From contig NC_003281.10 in assembly GCF_000002985.6 (NCBI RefSeq), positions 2,914,001 through 2,978,000 on the forward strand: a stretch of 64,000 bases of DNA, read 5' to 3'. Shown here piece by piece: positions 1-14,000 of the stretch (position 1 is its first letter; each line of letters begins with the position of its first letter). Under the pieces are notes generated by a model that saw only the letters and a program-made list of their open reading frames with translations, did not search any database and was not told the origin of the DNA. This DNA is from Caenorhabditis elegans. Lineage: Eukaryota > Nematoda > Chromadorea > Rhabditida > Rhabditidae. The translations under genes and the position numbers were made by a program.

Positions 1-827
1 CTTAAAATTTTTCAAATATTTAGTGAAATTTCGTACCTTTTTATAAAATTTGACTGTGCACTTCTTAAAATTAAAAAATACTTGGTGGCCGAGTTTTCAA
101 TTTCCTCGGCCAGAATTATTTTTTGTCTATCTCTCTGTAATCCATCATCTCCGTGCGTGCCCCAAAAGTTTAAAGGAACATGCAAATTGCGAAACCCAAT
201 TTGTTAGTTCTAAGAGCACATTAGCAAGGGGTGTGTGTGTGTGTGCTCCGAGAGCATTCTATTCAAACAGAAAGTGAAGAAAAGAAGATACGATTATACT
301 CATCACATTTGGCTAGGGCGAGAACTACTACTTAGAAGTCGATTTTCGAGAAAATTGGAACAGATTCACAGATTTTTGGGGGGGGGGGGGTCTGAAATTT
401 GAAAAAAAAATAGGAAGCAGCGGACATTTCACGGGGATTTTTAATTTTTGAGCGTTTTCAATAATTGATGTAGAACTTCAAACCTTCATATCTCGACGGG
501 GAAAATGTCTAGAAAAAAGTTGTCAACTAACAAAATATAGCTATTAAAATTCTCTACATTTTCTCAGTTGAAAACGTTTTCATAGCTGTTTTCCCCTCGG
601 AGCTATGCCGTGTTGTAGTTTTAGCGCAAGAGAGTGTGTGGGGAGGGGAGACGCAGTGTGCGCTAGCCGCCTGCGTCTCCTCTCCTCCTACACTCTTTCT
701 TTGTGTAAAATTTTAAACGTGGATATCTCCGAGGAGAACATAGTTTGGAAATTTTTGAGGTTTTTATGACAAATAATTATTTAATTGAAATATTTTCTAA
801 AATAAAATATTCAAAAAATGTTTTCAG
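1..827. other. cadherin intron, 5' edge of window
   Basis: No coding segment was seen before the acceptor at 826-827. The stretch holds a poly-G run near 379-390 and one copy of the GAGACGCAG fold-back family at about 505-765. An intron of the cadherin is the simplest reading, because exon 828-1010 starts in phase 0. Confidence 0.7.
505..765. repeat. fold-back repeat, family A (GAGACGCAG stem), type description
   Basis: Copies of family A share one plan. The outer arms carry 'gtcaactaacaaaatatag' and its reverse complement. The middle arms carry 'atatctccgcggggaaaaga'-like sequence. The inner GC-rich stem is a pyrimidine/purine tract with GAGACGCAG on one side and CTGCGTCTC on the other, around a short GCGCGC-rich loop. 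Here the inner stem is at about 637-694. The whole unit is 200-300 bp and nearly palindromic. No ORF or transposase is inside, so it is a non-autonomous element or a MITE-like hairpin. More than 20 copies lie in this window. Confidence 0.8.
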
Positions 828-3800
828 TTCCTGAAAGTCGACGAGCGAAGTGGTGAAATTTCAACAATTGCACATTTGGATTATGAAAAACGATCGAAAT
901 TCGACATAGTTGCTGTGAAAGTTGAAGAATCCGGAGAAACGATCGATATTCTTGTGGAAGTTGACGACGAGAATGATAATGCGCCAAGTTTTGCGGATCA
1001 GGTGGTAAAGGTTAGCATAACTCTTTTTGCGGGGGAGATATCGCAAAGTTGTCAACTGACAATATGTTTAAAAAATAATTTGAAACAAATTGTTAGTTGA
1101 CAATTTTCCGATAGCACTTCTGGTTAAGAAGTTATAGGAGTCTTTGGAAAAAAAAAGGTTTTTTTTTTTATTGTCTAATGTACCTCATAACTTTGTTCTC
1201 TTTGAAGAGCAGCAAAAATTGTCAACTAACAAAATGCAAATTAAATATTTTTGAACAAATTTTTAGTTGACAACTTTTTGATATCTTTTGAAGTTTAAAA
1301 GTTATGGTCGTTTTAAGTTTTAATCTACTGTAGCCAAAAAAAGTCAGTTGATAATTTTTTTTGGAAGCATCTATGTATACTTAAAACGCTTCTGAATACT
1401 AACTCTTGATAAACATACAGTAAAAATAAAAGAGGTACTAACCTATTATAATTTTTAGCTAGAAATCTCCGAATTCGCCCAACTGGGCACCTCTTTTGCC
1501 CTGCCAACAGTGACTGATGGGGATGGTCCGAAATTTGATGTGCACCGATTTGTGATTCTTCAGGGAAATGTTAATAATGTGTTCAAGGTAAATATCTACA
1601 GTTCCCAATTTACGAAAACACGCGAAAAGTTTCAGTTAGCATCTCGAAAAGTGAACGAACAGCTGCAAGCTGATCTAGTGGTCAATGGGCAGTTGGATCG
1701 AGAGTTTCGGGATAAATATGAGCTTTTGATTGAGGCTCAAGATGGTGGGAAACCGGCAAAGTGAGTTAAAACAAAACTAAAACAATATATGCATTGGATT
1801 AAAACGTTTTAATAGCTTTAAAAAGAGCCAATATAAGCTGCTAAAGTTGAGTAAAGTAAGGTCGATGCACCATGTTTAAAATTGACCTTGCACAACTTTG
1901 GCGCTTTTTATCTCGGTTGTCAATTATATTAAAAAGTTGTCAACTGAAAAAATATTTATTAATTGTTTGTCTATAGTATTATAGTTGGAAAATTTTATTA
2001 CCTTTAAAACAAACCAAGATATGAGCTGCTAAAGCTGAGCACTCCCAGTCGATGCACCACGTTCAAAACCTTACTTTGCACAAGTTCAACACTTTATATC
2101 TCAACGATTTTTGGTTTTTTCAAAAAGTTATCAACAGACAAAATATTTATCAAATATTTATCTTCAGTTTTGTAGAAAAATCGTTTTGATAACTTTAAAA
2201 GGGACCAAGATAAGAACAGCTAAACTTTTCGATGAACCATGTTCAAAAACTGAATTTCTACCGCATGATCAAATTTCGTAATTTTTACACCTTTGATAAA
2301 TATTTTGGCCAATTTTAGTTTCATCGAAAAGTTGACTACTGAAAAAATATTAAGCAGGTTTTTTTCTATAACTTTGTAGTTAAACATTTTTTGATATAAC
2401 TCTAAAAGGAATCATGTTACGAGCTGCTAAAGCTCAGCACTCTCATTCGATGCACCATGTTCAAACGTTGAAATTTTCCAGAATCGGCCAACTCCGCTGC
2501 TCAATTGAAATAATCGACGCAAACGATAATGCTCCGGTATTCTCAAGAAGCCGGTACACGGCATCAGTCTCCGCGAATATCTCAATAGGATCCCATCTTA
2601 TCACAGTCCAGGCCACCGACGCAGACATCGGCGAGAACTCCAGAATTTCCTATGATATCAAAAAGACATCTGCCCCTTCTAATTCAAACTTTGCAATTTC
2701 TCAATCCGGAGTGATCACAACTACTGCTTCACTTCTCCCGGCTTCTACACATGACGTCATCGTTGTTGCTTCAGATCACGGGAGCCCTAGTTTGAGCTCT
2801 TCGGCCGTTGTGACTATTACTGTGTTGGGAAGCACTCTGTCATCCCCGCCACTGGATATTATTTGGCTAGTGGAGTCGAATTCCGGTGAGATTTTTTTGA
2901 AGACTGACAAAATTGTGAAAATTAGCTTTACTGCTCGGCATTTGGCAAAGTTTGGCCCAAAAATATTAACTTGGATCAGAAGTTGGCTAAACATGGGCAA
3001 AAGTTGGGCAAGACTTTGGCAAAACTTGAATTCAGGCGACATCAAAGTTTAGCCCAAGTTTCACCCAACTCTTGCCAAACTTCTACCCAAGTTTGAAACG
3101 AAACAAAAAAGTTTGGGCCAAAAAAACTTTGATGTCGCCTGAATCCATGTTTTGCCAAAGTCTTGCCCAACTTTTGCCCAAGTTTAGCCAACTTCTGATT
3201 CAAGTTAATATTTTTTGGGCCAAGAAGCTAGAGCCAAATGCCGAGTATTAGCCTCAAATCTATAAATACAAAAGTTAAACCCTAAACTTTAAACCCTTCT
3301 AACTCAAAAACTAAAAGAGCTATCAAAAAGTGTTCAACTAACAAAATATTTAAAATTCAATTTTCTATAATTTTGTAGTTTAACACTTCTTTCTAGCTCT
3401 TGCCAATTTTAAGTTACATACTTTTAAGTTCAAAACAATAAATTTCAGCTCATCTAATGGAAAACTCAACGTTAGGATCCATCGTTGCCAGAGTGAGCAT
3501 TGCTCAACAATACCGTGACACAAAGCTCCGGCTCATTGGCTCATCAGCTCTCTGTCCCCAACAGACAGATCAAGCTCATGTCTACTTGCTCCTGCTCTGT
3601 GGGATTCTGGACAGAGAGACGGCTTCGGAGCACCATTTGAAGTTTCTACTCGAAAAAGACGGGCAGATTATAATAGAGCACCCGCAGTTGCTCACAATCG
3701 GTGATATCAATGATAACGCCCCGCAATGGCACAGCTCACAGATTCATATTTCCCTGAATCGGACGCAGGGAGGTTCGAGGACTTTGACTGCGAAAGATCC

Positions 3801-6800
3801 GGATTTGGGACAAAATGGATGGATTCGGTATTCGGTGTTGGATACCGAGCTGGTATCGATTGATAAGGAAACTGGACGGATTTTTGTCCCGAATACGGTT
3901 GGTTTTTGAAAAATTTCAAAATCTAGGTAAATAAGAAATTCCAGATCGACTGCAATATTGGGTCAGAGATTAAATTCCGAGTTCGCGCCGAGGACGGAGG
4001 GTCTCCAGCACTTTCTACAGATTTACAGGTAGCTAGAAAGTTTCCCAGTTTGACCGTAGAGCGCACTTTCAATTTTGGAATTTTTTCTGATTTTATTGTT
4101 AGAGCGCCCTTACATCATCAAAAATTTTGAAACTAACCTACATATTTTGTTAATAGAGCACGTTAGCTGTTTCGAATGAAAATGGTTCAGAAGTCGCAAT
4201 TTATCCGTAGAGCGCACTTGCACCACACAAAATGATCATCGAAAATTTTCAAATTTTCCCATTTTGTCAATGGAACGCTTTTTGCAAAATCAACTAAAAA
4301 TTAAAAAAAAAACTTTCTCAGTTTATCCATAGAGCGCAATTGCAATTTTATATTTTTTTAAGGATTAAAAATTCGAAATTTTGGCGGTTTGTCCATTGAG
4401 CGCAAATGTATTTCCAAATGAGAATTTTTGAAAAATTCCTATTTATCCGTGGAGCGCACTCGCAAGGTTAATGAAAATTCAAAATCTCTGTCTGGCTGTC
4501 TCATTGCGCTTTGATCTACAAAAAATGCGGGAATATTTTCCCAGAAAAATTTTGACGTCAGCACGCTTTTAACCTTGCGAAATCAGATGAGACGTCTGCG
4601 TCTCACCTTTCGCATTTTTGAAGATCAAAGCGAAATTTTATTTTTAAAAATAATTTTTCCAGGTTGTTGCCGATCTCCTCGACACGGAATCCAAGCCACC
4701 CCAATTTGAAAAAGCCCTCTGGCAAGTGGAAATTCCTGAAGATACCCCAATTGGCACGTGTTTGGTTAAGGTTAGTTATTGATTTTTCTCCGGAATTTGC
4801 GTCGAGAAACTCTTCGCGGGGCGGCCAGAAATTAATATAGCCGGCGGTTTTTCTGCGGCGAGGCAGAAAGAGGGAATTCCCTGGAGTCGAATAACTCATT
4901 TCCCCTGTCAGACAGAAGGAAGGGCAAAAGTAGGAAAGAAGGGAAGATTAATAATTTCTTGTGTTTCGTTTTTGACAGGAAGAAGAATACGTTGAAACAT
5001 TTTTTTTGGGAAAGAGATTTTCTGGGGGATCGAGAGAGTAACTCTATGATACGTAAAGATTTTTTAAAAACTTTAACTGATAAAATGTAGCCCTTGAAAT
5101 TTTCTATATTTTGTTAGTTGACAAATTTTTGATAGCTTTTTCGCTGTGGATAAATCTCAATTTTTAGCCAAAATTTTAAAATTGCACTTATCTCTAAAGT
5201 CTTTGCAGATAGAAAAATTTACACAACTAACAAAATGTAGCCCTTGGAATTTCCAACATTTTGTTAGTTGAAAATTGTTTGATAGCCCTTTTCACTGCAG
5301 AGATATGAGTGTTTAAAGTTGGGGGCGCAAAGAGTGTGTGGAAGGGGAGAGACGCAGACAGCGCGCGCACTCTCGTTGTCTGCGTCTCTTCTCAACTTTG
5401 AACATCTGTATCTCGCAAACCGTAAGAGATTAAAAAAAATTTCCAATTGACAAAATTTTCAGAATTTTAGTTTCTAGCGATTGAAGAAGAAAAAATTGAA
5501 AAATTTGGGAGAATAAGAATTTATTTTAAAAGAAAATCAATACAAAACGAGAATGAGACATGAGGAAATGTTTTGAAAAGTTGAATAAGAAAGAGGGTTT
5601 TTGAAAGTTGAAAGTACATAAAAATTATTTTTAAATGAAAATTAGAAATTACAGGCAAACTTTAGTAGGTATAAAAAAATTATGTCAAAAGTGAAGTAGT
5701 GGGATTGTTTTGGGATTTGAAGGTTAAAAAACAAAAAAAAATACAAAAAATATGTGTGGAGCTCATTATCGACTTTTGAATGTCACCCGACGCAGATAAA
5801 ATCAATAATAGGCTCCGCCCATATAATGGATTTTTTAGGAAACTATGTACATCCGAATCACCGAGAGCACTAACAGGATTGTTTGGAAAAAAAACATTTT
5901 TTTGGATTTTTTAGAAAATTTTATATTTTAAATATGCAAAATACGTTATATTTAGAGATTTTTGAGTAAAAATTGGAATTTTTTTTTAATTTTTGGAATT
6001 TTTTGAATCTTTTCATCTAAAATATCTGGAAAAAGCTACAATTTTTTCAGTATAAAAAAATATTTCGGGCTTCTCATTCCGTCTTCTTTTCTGTGGTCCT
6101 TTTCTTTGCAGAAGCGGCTCTTTTCGGTCCGGCAGCACTAGTTGCTCGTTCACTGGCATTTGTTCCCGGGCGGGAGCTAGTTCCGGGACGGGATCCACTT
6201 CTGGTGCGGGGTTTGGTAGTTGTAGTGCTTGAGCCAGCTGATTCGCTTCTTTTGACTGAAAGTTTGGTTTTTTTTGGCGTTTTTGGGCTATAACTCTATC
6301 AAAAAATTAGGTATCAAAAAATTGTTTAGTGAAAAAATGTAGCCCTTAAAATTTCCCATATTTCGTTAGTTGGAAACTTTTTGATATCTTTTTTCCCCGC
6401 GGAGATACGCCACTTCAGAGATTCGGGAGCGAGAGAGTGTGTGGTTAGAGGAGACGCAGTGTGCGCGAGCCGTCTGCGTCTCCCCTCCTTCACACTCTCT
6501 CCCGTGTTGAACTTTAAACGCGCATATCTCAACGGGGAAAAAAGACACGAAAAAATGTCCAACTGATGAAATGTTTAGAATTAAAGTTTCTATCGAGTGC
6601 CTAGCAAACCTTTAGTCTTGGCAGTAGCGGGTCTCGCCACGGCTTCATCAAACATATTCAGCACACTTTCTCCCTTTGTCTTCTTCTTTTTCTCCCCGCC
6701 AGGCGCCGCCGCCGTTGGTGGACGTTTGTCAAGCTTCTGCAAAAAGGTTCTTGATTGTTTCAGAAAAATAAAAAAGTGTATCCTGTGGGAAAACACGTGA

Positions 6801-9800
6801 GAGAATACATGATTTTTAAGTAGTAAACAAGTGTGACGCCTGTGAGAAAAAAAAGAGGAAAACTGTGACACACCATATCATCCATAGCCTTTTTCAAGCT
6901 CTTTTTCTTTTTGGAAGCATCAATTCTTGTCACCGGATTGCTCTCTTCCACCTCTTTCGTATAGGTATTCTCGTCCTCTGCATTGTCGAACAGGCTCATT
7001 CCCCATACCTCGGAGTCTGAATGCTTCCAATTATTTTCGAGTCAATAGATAATAAAATTTAGATAATTTTGTTAGTTGGAAATTTCCTTCTATCTCTAAC
7101 CATCCCAGAGATATGCGCGTTTGAAGTCGTCGGTAGCGAGCCAGTGTAGGGGAAGGGGAGACGCAGGGTGCGCGCCCCACCTGCGTCTCCCCTGTTTCAA
7201 ACGCGTATATCTACGAGGGGAGAAGTGCTACAAAAAAGTTATTAACTAACAAAATATAGAGAATTTTTAGGGTAATATTTTGTGATAAACTAAATTTTGG
7301 AATATATTCTAGTTGTTGAGAAAACTAGTCATATATAAATGATGTCAACTAGGAAATTGAAGGAACATTTGAAATTTGTGGGCTACAACTTTGTATAAAC
7401 TATTTGCAGTTCAAAGATAAAAATAAGAACATAGAAACCTTAGAATTTGAACATTGGTTTTTGTCGGCTTTGCACTGGCGATTATTTGTAACATTTCTCT
7501 ATTTTGGGAGCTACATTTCTGACAATTAATTGTATGAACAAATCCCTACCTACGTAAATAATAATCTGACTGCAAAACTGGTGTGATTTGCACTTTAATC
7601 GTTCATAACTCGATGACTAAACTAGATTTTTTTAAATGAAATTTCGAAGTTGAGATCGCTATAACTCTGCCTAAAAACAACCTATTGAAAAATTTTCAAC
7701 TAGTGAAATGTAGCCCTCAAAATTACCTGTCTTTTGTTAATTAAAAACTTTTTGATAGTTATTTTTGCTGTGGAGATATAACGATTTAAAGTTGCCCCGA
7801 TGAGAGACTGAAAGGGGGAGAGACGCAGACAGCGCGAGCACTCTCGTTGTCTGCGTCTCTCCCTCTTTCAACTTTCAACGCTTTTAAATCTACAACGGTT
7901 ATAAATTTGAGAGCATTTTTAATTGGAGTAATATCTAGAATTTAGTTTTCTATATATATAGAGATTAAAAAAATGGATACTTAAAAAAAAAAATTTTTTT
8001 TTATTTTCAAAATTTTTTAATAGTTTTTTAATAGTAAGCTCTGAGGGCTGGTCAATAACTACCAATATCAACATTCTAACACGTCTATATTGTTACTAAT
8101 TTCCGGTTGACTTACCTTCAACATTTGACGTAGTTGTTGACGACATTAAGCTCTCAAAAAGTGCCATCTCGTTGCCCTCCTTACGATCCGACTTTCCCAG
8201 CCCGCCGCCTTGGATCTAATTTTTTTGAAAAATTAATTAGGTAATATAGGCGGAATAGACACTTTTATTTTATCTTCTAGTTAAAACGAAATTTTTTCGG
8301 AGAAAAACAACTAAAAAATTACCTTAATCACAGAGTTGGAAAGCATATTTCTTGAGCTTCAAATTATTTTTTGGAAATTATTCAAAAAGAGCAAAAACCG
8401 CAACAAGTAGTAATAAAAAAAAAGACAGAATGCAAAAAAAGAGTTCTCGACACCTTTTTCCGGTGTCTGACTAATGAGGTTGTTGGCTGGGGGCGCCTCG
8501 AGTCTCATGATTATTATCTCACCATTGTGAGAGAGCGAGAGAGCTAGAGAGTTGGTGAGAGAACCTTGATAAGCTCACCTTCATCAACCCATTGCCATCT
8601 CGATACGAGTTGGCTCCAAGATCCGTTGATCGCTTTGGTGCGTCCAGGGTGTCTGGCTGAATGATATACAAAATTGAAAAAGGAAAATGAATAGCCCTTG
8701 AAATTCTATCCAGAGCACTAGTTGGAAATTATTTAATAGCTCCATTTCCCGCGGAAAAATACGCGTTTGAAGTTAGAAGCTGTGAGAGAGTGTGCGAGGA
8801 GGGGAGACGCAGGTGGCGCGCGCACACTGCGTCTCCCCTCACTCTACGCTATCTCGCTGCCTCCAACTTTAAACGCGTGTATATCTGAAACGGTTGGAGT
8901 TAGAAGAAAACTTCCAACTATCAAAATGATTTAAATTTTGTTTTCTATTAACTGAGCAATAACTTTACGAATTCTGAGTTATGGAAAATGAGTAAAAGGC
9001 AAGTTCTTGAAGCGCGAAATAGTTTCCGACAACTCACCAAATCTTCAAACGGCGCGTACTTGAATGGAGTCGAGAATTCGCTGGTGTGTGTCACTTCTCC
9101 TTGGACAAAATACTGGAAAAATTGAAGTATCCCCGTTTTCCCCCAAATTTCTTTACAGCCACAGAAAAAAATCGAATTATTTCCGCAGAAATTTATTATC
9201 TACTTGAATTATTGGGAGAAGCAAAAGTGCAGAGGACATAAAATTTTTTCGGGAAAATTTGATTTATCGGTACAATTTTCTAACAAAAATGTTGTAGTTG
9301 ACTGTCTGTTTCTTGATATCTTAATTATTCCTTGAGATATAGGGAAGACTTTTGCCTCAACCCCTCAAAACTTCAAACGCTCATATCTCGGTGAAAAATC
9401 ATTATTTCAAAAAGTGGTCAACAAATAAATTGTAGCAAATTTTTAGAGCTGTATTCTGTTAGTTGACAAATTTTTTGTATCTCAGTCCTCCGCAGAGATA
9501 CAGGCGTTCAAAGTTTGAAACAGCGAGATAGTGTGGGCCTCTAACTTCAAACGCTCATATCTCTGCGGTAAAGAGAGCTGCAAAAAAATTGTCAATTGGA
9601 AAAATGTAGAACATTTCCAGGCCTATAATTTTTCAAGCTCTGATTTTTGCTTCAAGCCATTTTAAGCTTCAGATTTCTTGCCCACCTTAGTCAACCCGAC
9701 GGGCTCCCCTCCCAACATCAGCTGCACCGGTGAGGCTTTATCGAAGAGCACGAATCTCCCATTCGGCAACTGTCGGCAGTCTTTTATGAACATTGATACT

Positions 9801-10973
9801 TTTACTCGGGTGTCCTGAAAGAATACCAGCAACGAGTTCCGCAACATAAACCATCCCATTGGTCCCAGCGGCCTGTAGAATGTGAAAGCCTGAAGTTAAA
9901 TTTCAGTGGAGCAAGCTTGAATCCGACTCACCATAGTATAGGCATGCTCCACTGCTGCTCCAATGTCCTTATCTAATGGGACCAAGTCTAAAAGTGCACG
10001 AAGATGATTCACAGTGATGGTCATTATCTGAACAAAGTTCAAATTTTCAAAAAAAGTGTACTTTTTGAGGTTCTCACCTGCTCTGGCATAGTCATCTTCA
10101 TAAGTGCAAACTTATAGGACATCATCATCAGATCGAAAAGTTTGTCCATACTATTCTCATTCAATCTCATAATTGAGCAATGAGCAACTTTTTCGAAAAA
10201 CATCTTCAGTCCTACTCTTGTGGGGGTCCCGTGCCCCTTGAACACCTCGTCAAGCGTCTTTTTGGCGAGGAATCCTAACATGATCTCTTTCACTACTTTG
10301 TCGCTTTTTTCCCGGTCTTCCACGCGCTGTAATTTTTTAATTTTTCTTTTTTCAATTCTTTTTTCCAAAAACCCATAAAATTCTCTACATTTAGTCCGGA
10401 AACAACTTTTTGATTGCTCTCCTCCCCGCTGAGATATGATCGTTTGAAGTTAGAGGGCGTCAGAGAGTGTAGGGGGAGAGGAGACGCAGGTGGTGCGCGC
10501 GCCGTTTGCGTCTCCCCTCAGCCCATACTCTCTCGCTGTCTTAAACTTTAAACGCGGATATCTCCGCGGGGAGAAGAGTTATCAAAAAGTTGTAAACTAA
10601 TATTTTGTAGTGAATTTTTAGGTCTTTAATATTTTTTCAACAAAACTTTTTTAAAAAAATTATCTAACCTCTTTCTGCACCCTCAGCCGTTGGTCCAATA
10701 CATACATCATTTCGACGCCCAAGTTGAGATAAAGAGCCGGGAACGCGTGGCTGCTCATTTTTCTGAAGCAAAAAAAAAAGTAAAAACTAACGGAAATATA
10801 CAACGAAAAATAACAGAGAGCTCGGATGATAAGGGAGCAAAAAAAGAAGGAAAAAAACAAGAGAGCACATAAAAACAAAACAAAAAAATAACGCGGTTGT
10901 CAGGGTAACCAGGCGTCCGAAATCAGAAACAAGAAGCCGAGAAATGAAATGAAATTTAGGTAGAAGGGCCCTG

Positions 10974-11051
<78 letters not shown>

Positions 11052-14000
11052 TGGGGAGAAGCTGCTCTCGGATCACACTAAAATTGCACACTAGTTTGAG
11101 CATAACTCCCTTCCCAATTACACCTGCTCTCACCGCTTGAGGTATTTTGGTAAAAAATTTACTTGACAGAATTTGTGTGTATTTACGGGAGTCTGTGTGG
11201 GCTTACAGAACGTTATGTAGATTTACGGGATTTGTGTAGATTTACGAGAGTCTGTGTGAATTTACTAAAAGCACAGCTTTCAGGTTGTCGCCAACAATTC
11301 ACAATGTGGTAACTCGAAAAGGATACGATATTCGCTACAAAACCAGGATGAGGTATGTCGAGATTTACGGAATTTTGATGTCAATTTACGGAGAGAAACT
11401 AGTGTATATTTACGAGAGTTATTGTAGATTTACGGAGATTTATTGTGGATTTACAGTGACTACTGTAGATTTACGGTAATTGGTGTAGATTTACGAGAAA
11501 CTATTGTAAATTTACGTGGATCATTGTAGATTTACGGAGATTGGGGGTAGATTTACTGAGGATATTGTAGATTTACGAAAAACTAGGGTAGATTTACGGA
11601 GGGCTATTGTGAATTTGCAAAGAATTTGCAAGTAGATTTACGAGAATTTAGTATAGATTTACGAGAATCTAGTGTGAATTTACGGAAATCATTTGTAGAT
11701 TTACAAAAAACTAGTGTAGATTCACGGGAATCTATTGTAAATTTACGGAGATGAGTGTAGATTTACGAGCAATTTTTCAGCACCTCACTGTCGACACGAT
11801 GTCTGGAACGGTTTGCATCCAGAAAACTTTTGATTTCGAAAAGCAGAAAAGTTATCAAACAACGGTTATAGCTACCAATGCAAGTAAGTATATATATATA
11901 AATGGAAAAAATACAATTTTGAGCAACCCGAAAATTGTCATGGAAACACGGCATTTTTCCAGAAAATTATAGGCTTGCTCGGGCAATGAGCAGGTGAATA
12001 TATATTAATTATAAAGTGTGAGAGTTTGGGCTTATTTTTTGAAATTTTCCATTTTTCAGATTCTGAGACCTCAACGTCTCTAATTTCAATCCGGCTAAAA
12101 GATGTCAACGACAATTGGCCAATTTTCTACCCAAATGAGTATCATTTAACAGTCCGAGAAGGCCCAAAGCCTGAAGAGCCACTGCTTGTCGTTTCGGCTT
12201 CTGATATGGATTCTGGGACTTTTGGAGAAGTTTCCTATCATATTTTAAGCGAATCCAGCTCGTTTTCTATTAATCCAGTTACTGGGGAAGTTTTTGCTCA
12301 GGTAAGTGGGAAATTTGGTGAAGAATTACGGAGAAGTTAGTGTAGATTTACGGAGAAATGAATGTAGATTTACGGAGTGTTGAAGGCACTATGTGTAGAT
12401 TTACGGTAGTTAGTGTAGATTTACGGAGAGTTGAATTTAGATTTACGGAGAAGGTTAATGTAGATTTACGGCAGTTAGTGTAGATTTACGGCGGTTTGTG
12501 TAGATTTACGGAGAAGTTAGTGTAGATTTATGGAGAGTTGAATGTAGATTTACGGCAGTATGTGTAGATTTACGGTAGTTAGTGTAGATTTACGGGGAGT
12601 TGAATGTAGATTTACGGAGAAGGTAATGTAGATTTAAGGAGAAGGTAATGTAGATTTACGGCAGTATGTGTAAATTTACGGTAGTTAGTGTAGGTTTACG
12701 GAGAGCTGAGTGTGGATTTACGGTAGTTTGTGTAGATTTACGGGAAAATTTAATGTAGGCTTATGGTAGGTAGTGTAGATTCAGTGTAGGTCGTGTAGAT
12801 TTAAGGTAGTTTGGGCAGCTTTACGGAGAGTTGAATGTAGATTTACGATTAGTTTTGGGGTGTAGATTTACGATATGCGGATTAACGAGAACTAGTGTAG
12901 ATTTGCGGTAGTTTGGGTAGATTTACGGAGATCAAAGTTTTACGGATGTTTGTGTAGATTTACAGAGTTTTGTGTGGATTTACGGAAAAATTGATGTAGA
13001 TATACGGACAATTCAATGTAGATTTACGAATCAGTTTGAAAACTACGAAGATTTAGATTTACGGAAGCCAGACTAGTTCATCAATGACTTTGTGTAGATT
13101 TAGTGTAGTCAAACTAGGTTTGCAAAGTATTCGAGCAGTTTTACAAAGATCTATGTAGATTTCCTGAGTTTTTCTGTAGATTTACAAGACTTGAAATAGC
13201 TTTTTCTTTCAGAAACCACTTGCACGCGGACGCTTCCACCTAGTGGTCAGTGCAAAAGACGGTGGAGGTCAAAGCTCGGAGAATTCTGCAAACATTCATA
13301 TTACCGTTATTGATAAGGACACGAAAACCCCTCAATTCTCAAGATCCAAGTATGAAATCCGAACAACTGAGGATATATTACCGGGAATCGCAATTGGAAG
13401 TGTTGGTGCAATGTCAAAAGTGAAATACTCCATTTACTCCGGCGATCAGGACCATAATTTCTCCATCGATGAAGACACAGGGAAAATCTATGTGACAAGA
13501 TACCTTGATGCAGATGTTCATGATACAGTACTCCTCAATATTCAGGCAACTTTGCCAAGTGGGGAGTCGAATCAGACTCAGGTGGTGATCTTTATAGAGG
13601 ATCATAACGATAACCCACCTCAATTCTCAAGTTCATTAGTTGAAATCTCTATTCGAGAGGACCTAAAGCTCCATGAGCCGTTCTACGTGGTTCAGGCAAG
13701 TGATAAGGATAAGAAGAAGAATGGAGAAGTGAGATACTCGATTATAAGTTCACATCCGGGAAGTTCCATAGAAATCGATCAATTCACCGGGCAGCTGAGC
13801 ACCGGGAGTTTGCTGGATTACGAGGCCACTCGGAATTATAAGCTGAGAGTTAAGGCTACTGATCTTGGGATTCCACCGAGATCTTCTAACATGACACTGT
13901 TCATTCATGTCCTTGATGTTAACGACAATGCGCCGGAGTTTGAGAAGAGCTGGTACACGATGGAGGTATTGGAGAATTCCCCACCGAAGACTATTGTGGG

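Larger units (their letters stand above)
4771..11283 (+). other. 6.5-kb cadherin intron hosting an antisense gene
   Basis: The donor gttagt at 4771 and acceptor cag at 11281-11283 bound this intron. It contains the whole OSCP1-like gene on the opposite strand (6074-10758), about seven family A fold-backs and a TG microsatellite. The stretch 5470-6073 shows only AT-rich sequence, possibly including the 3' UTR of the nested gene. Confidence 0.85.
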
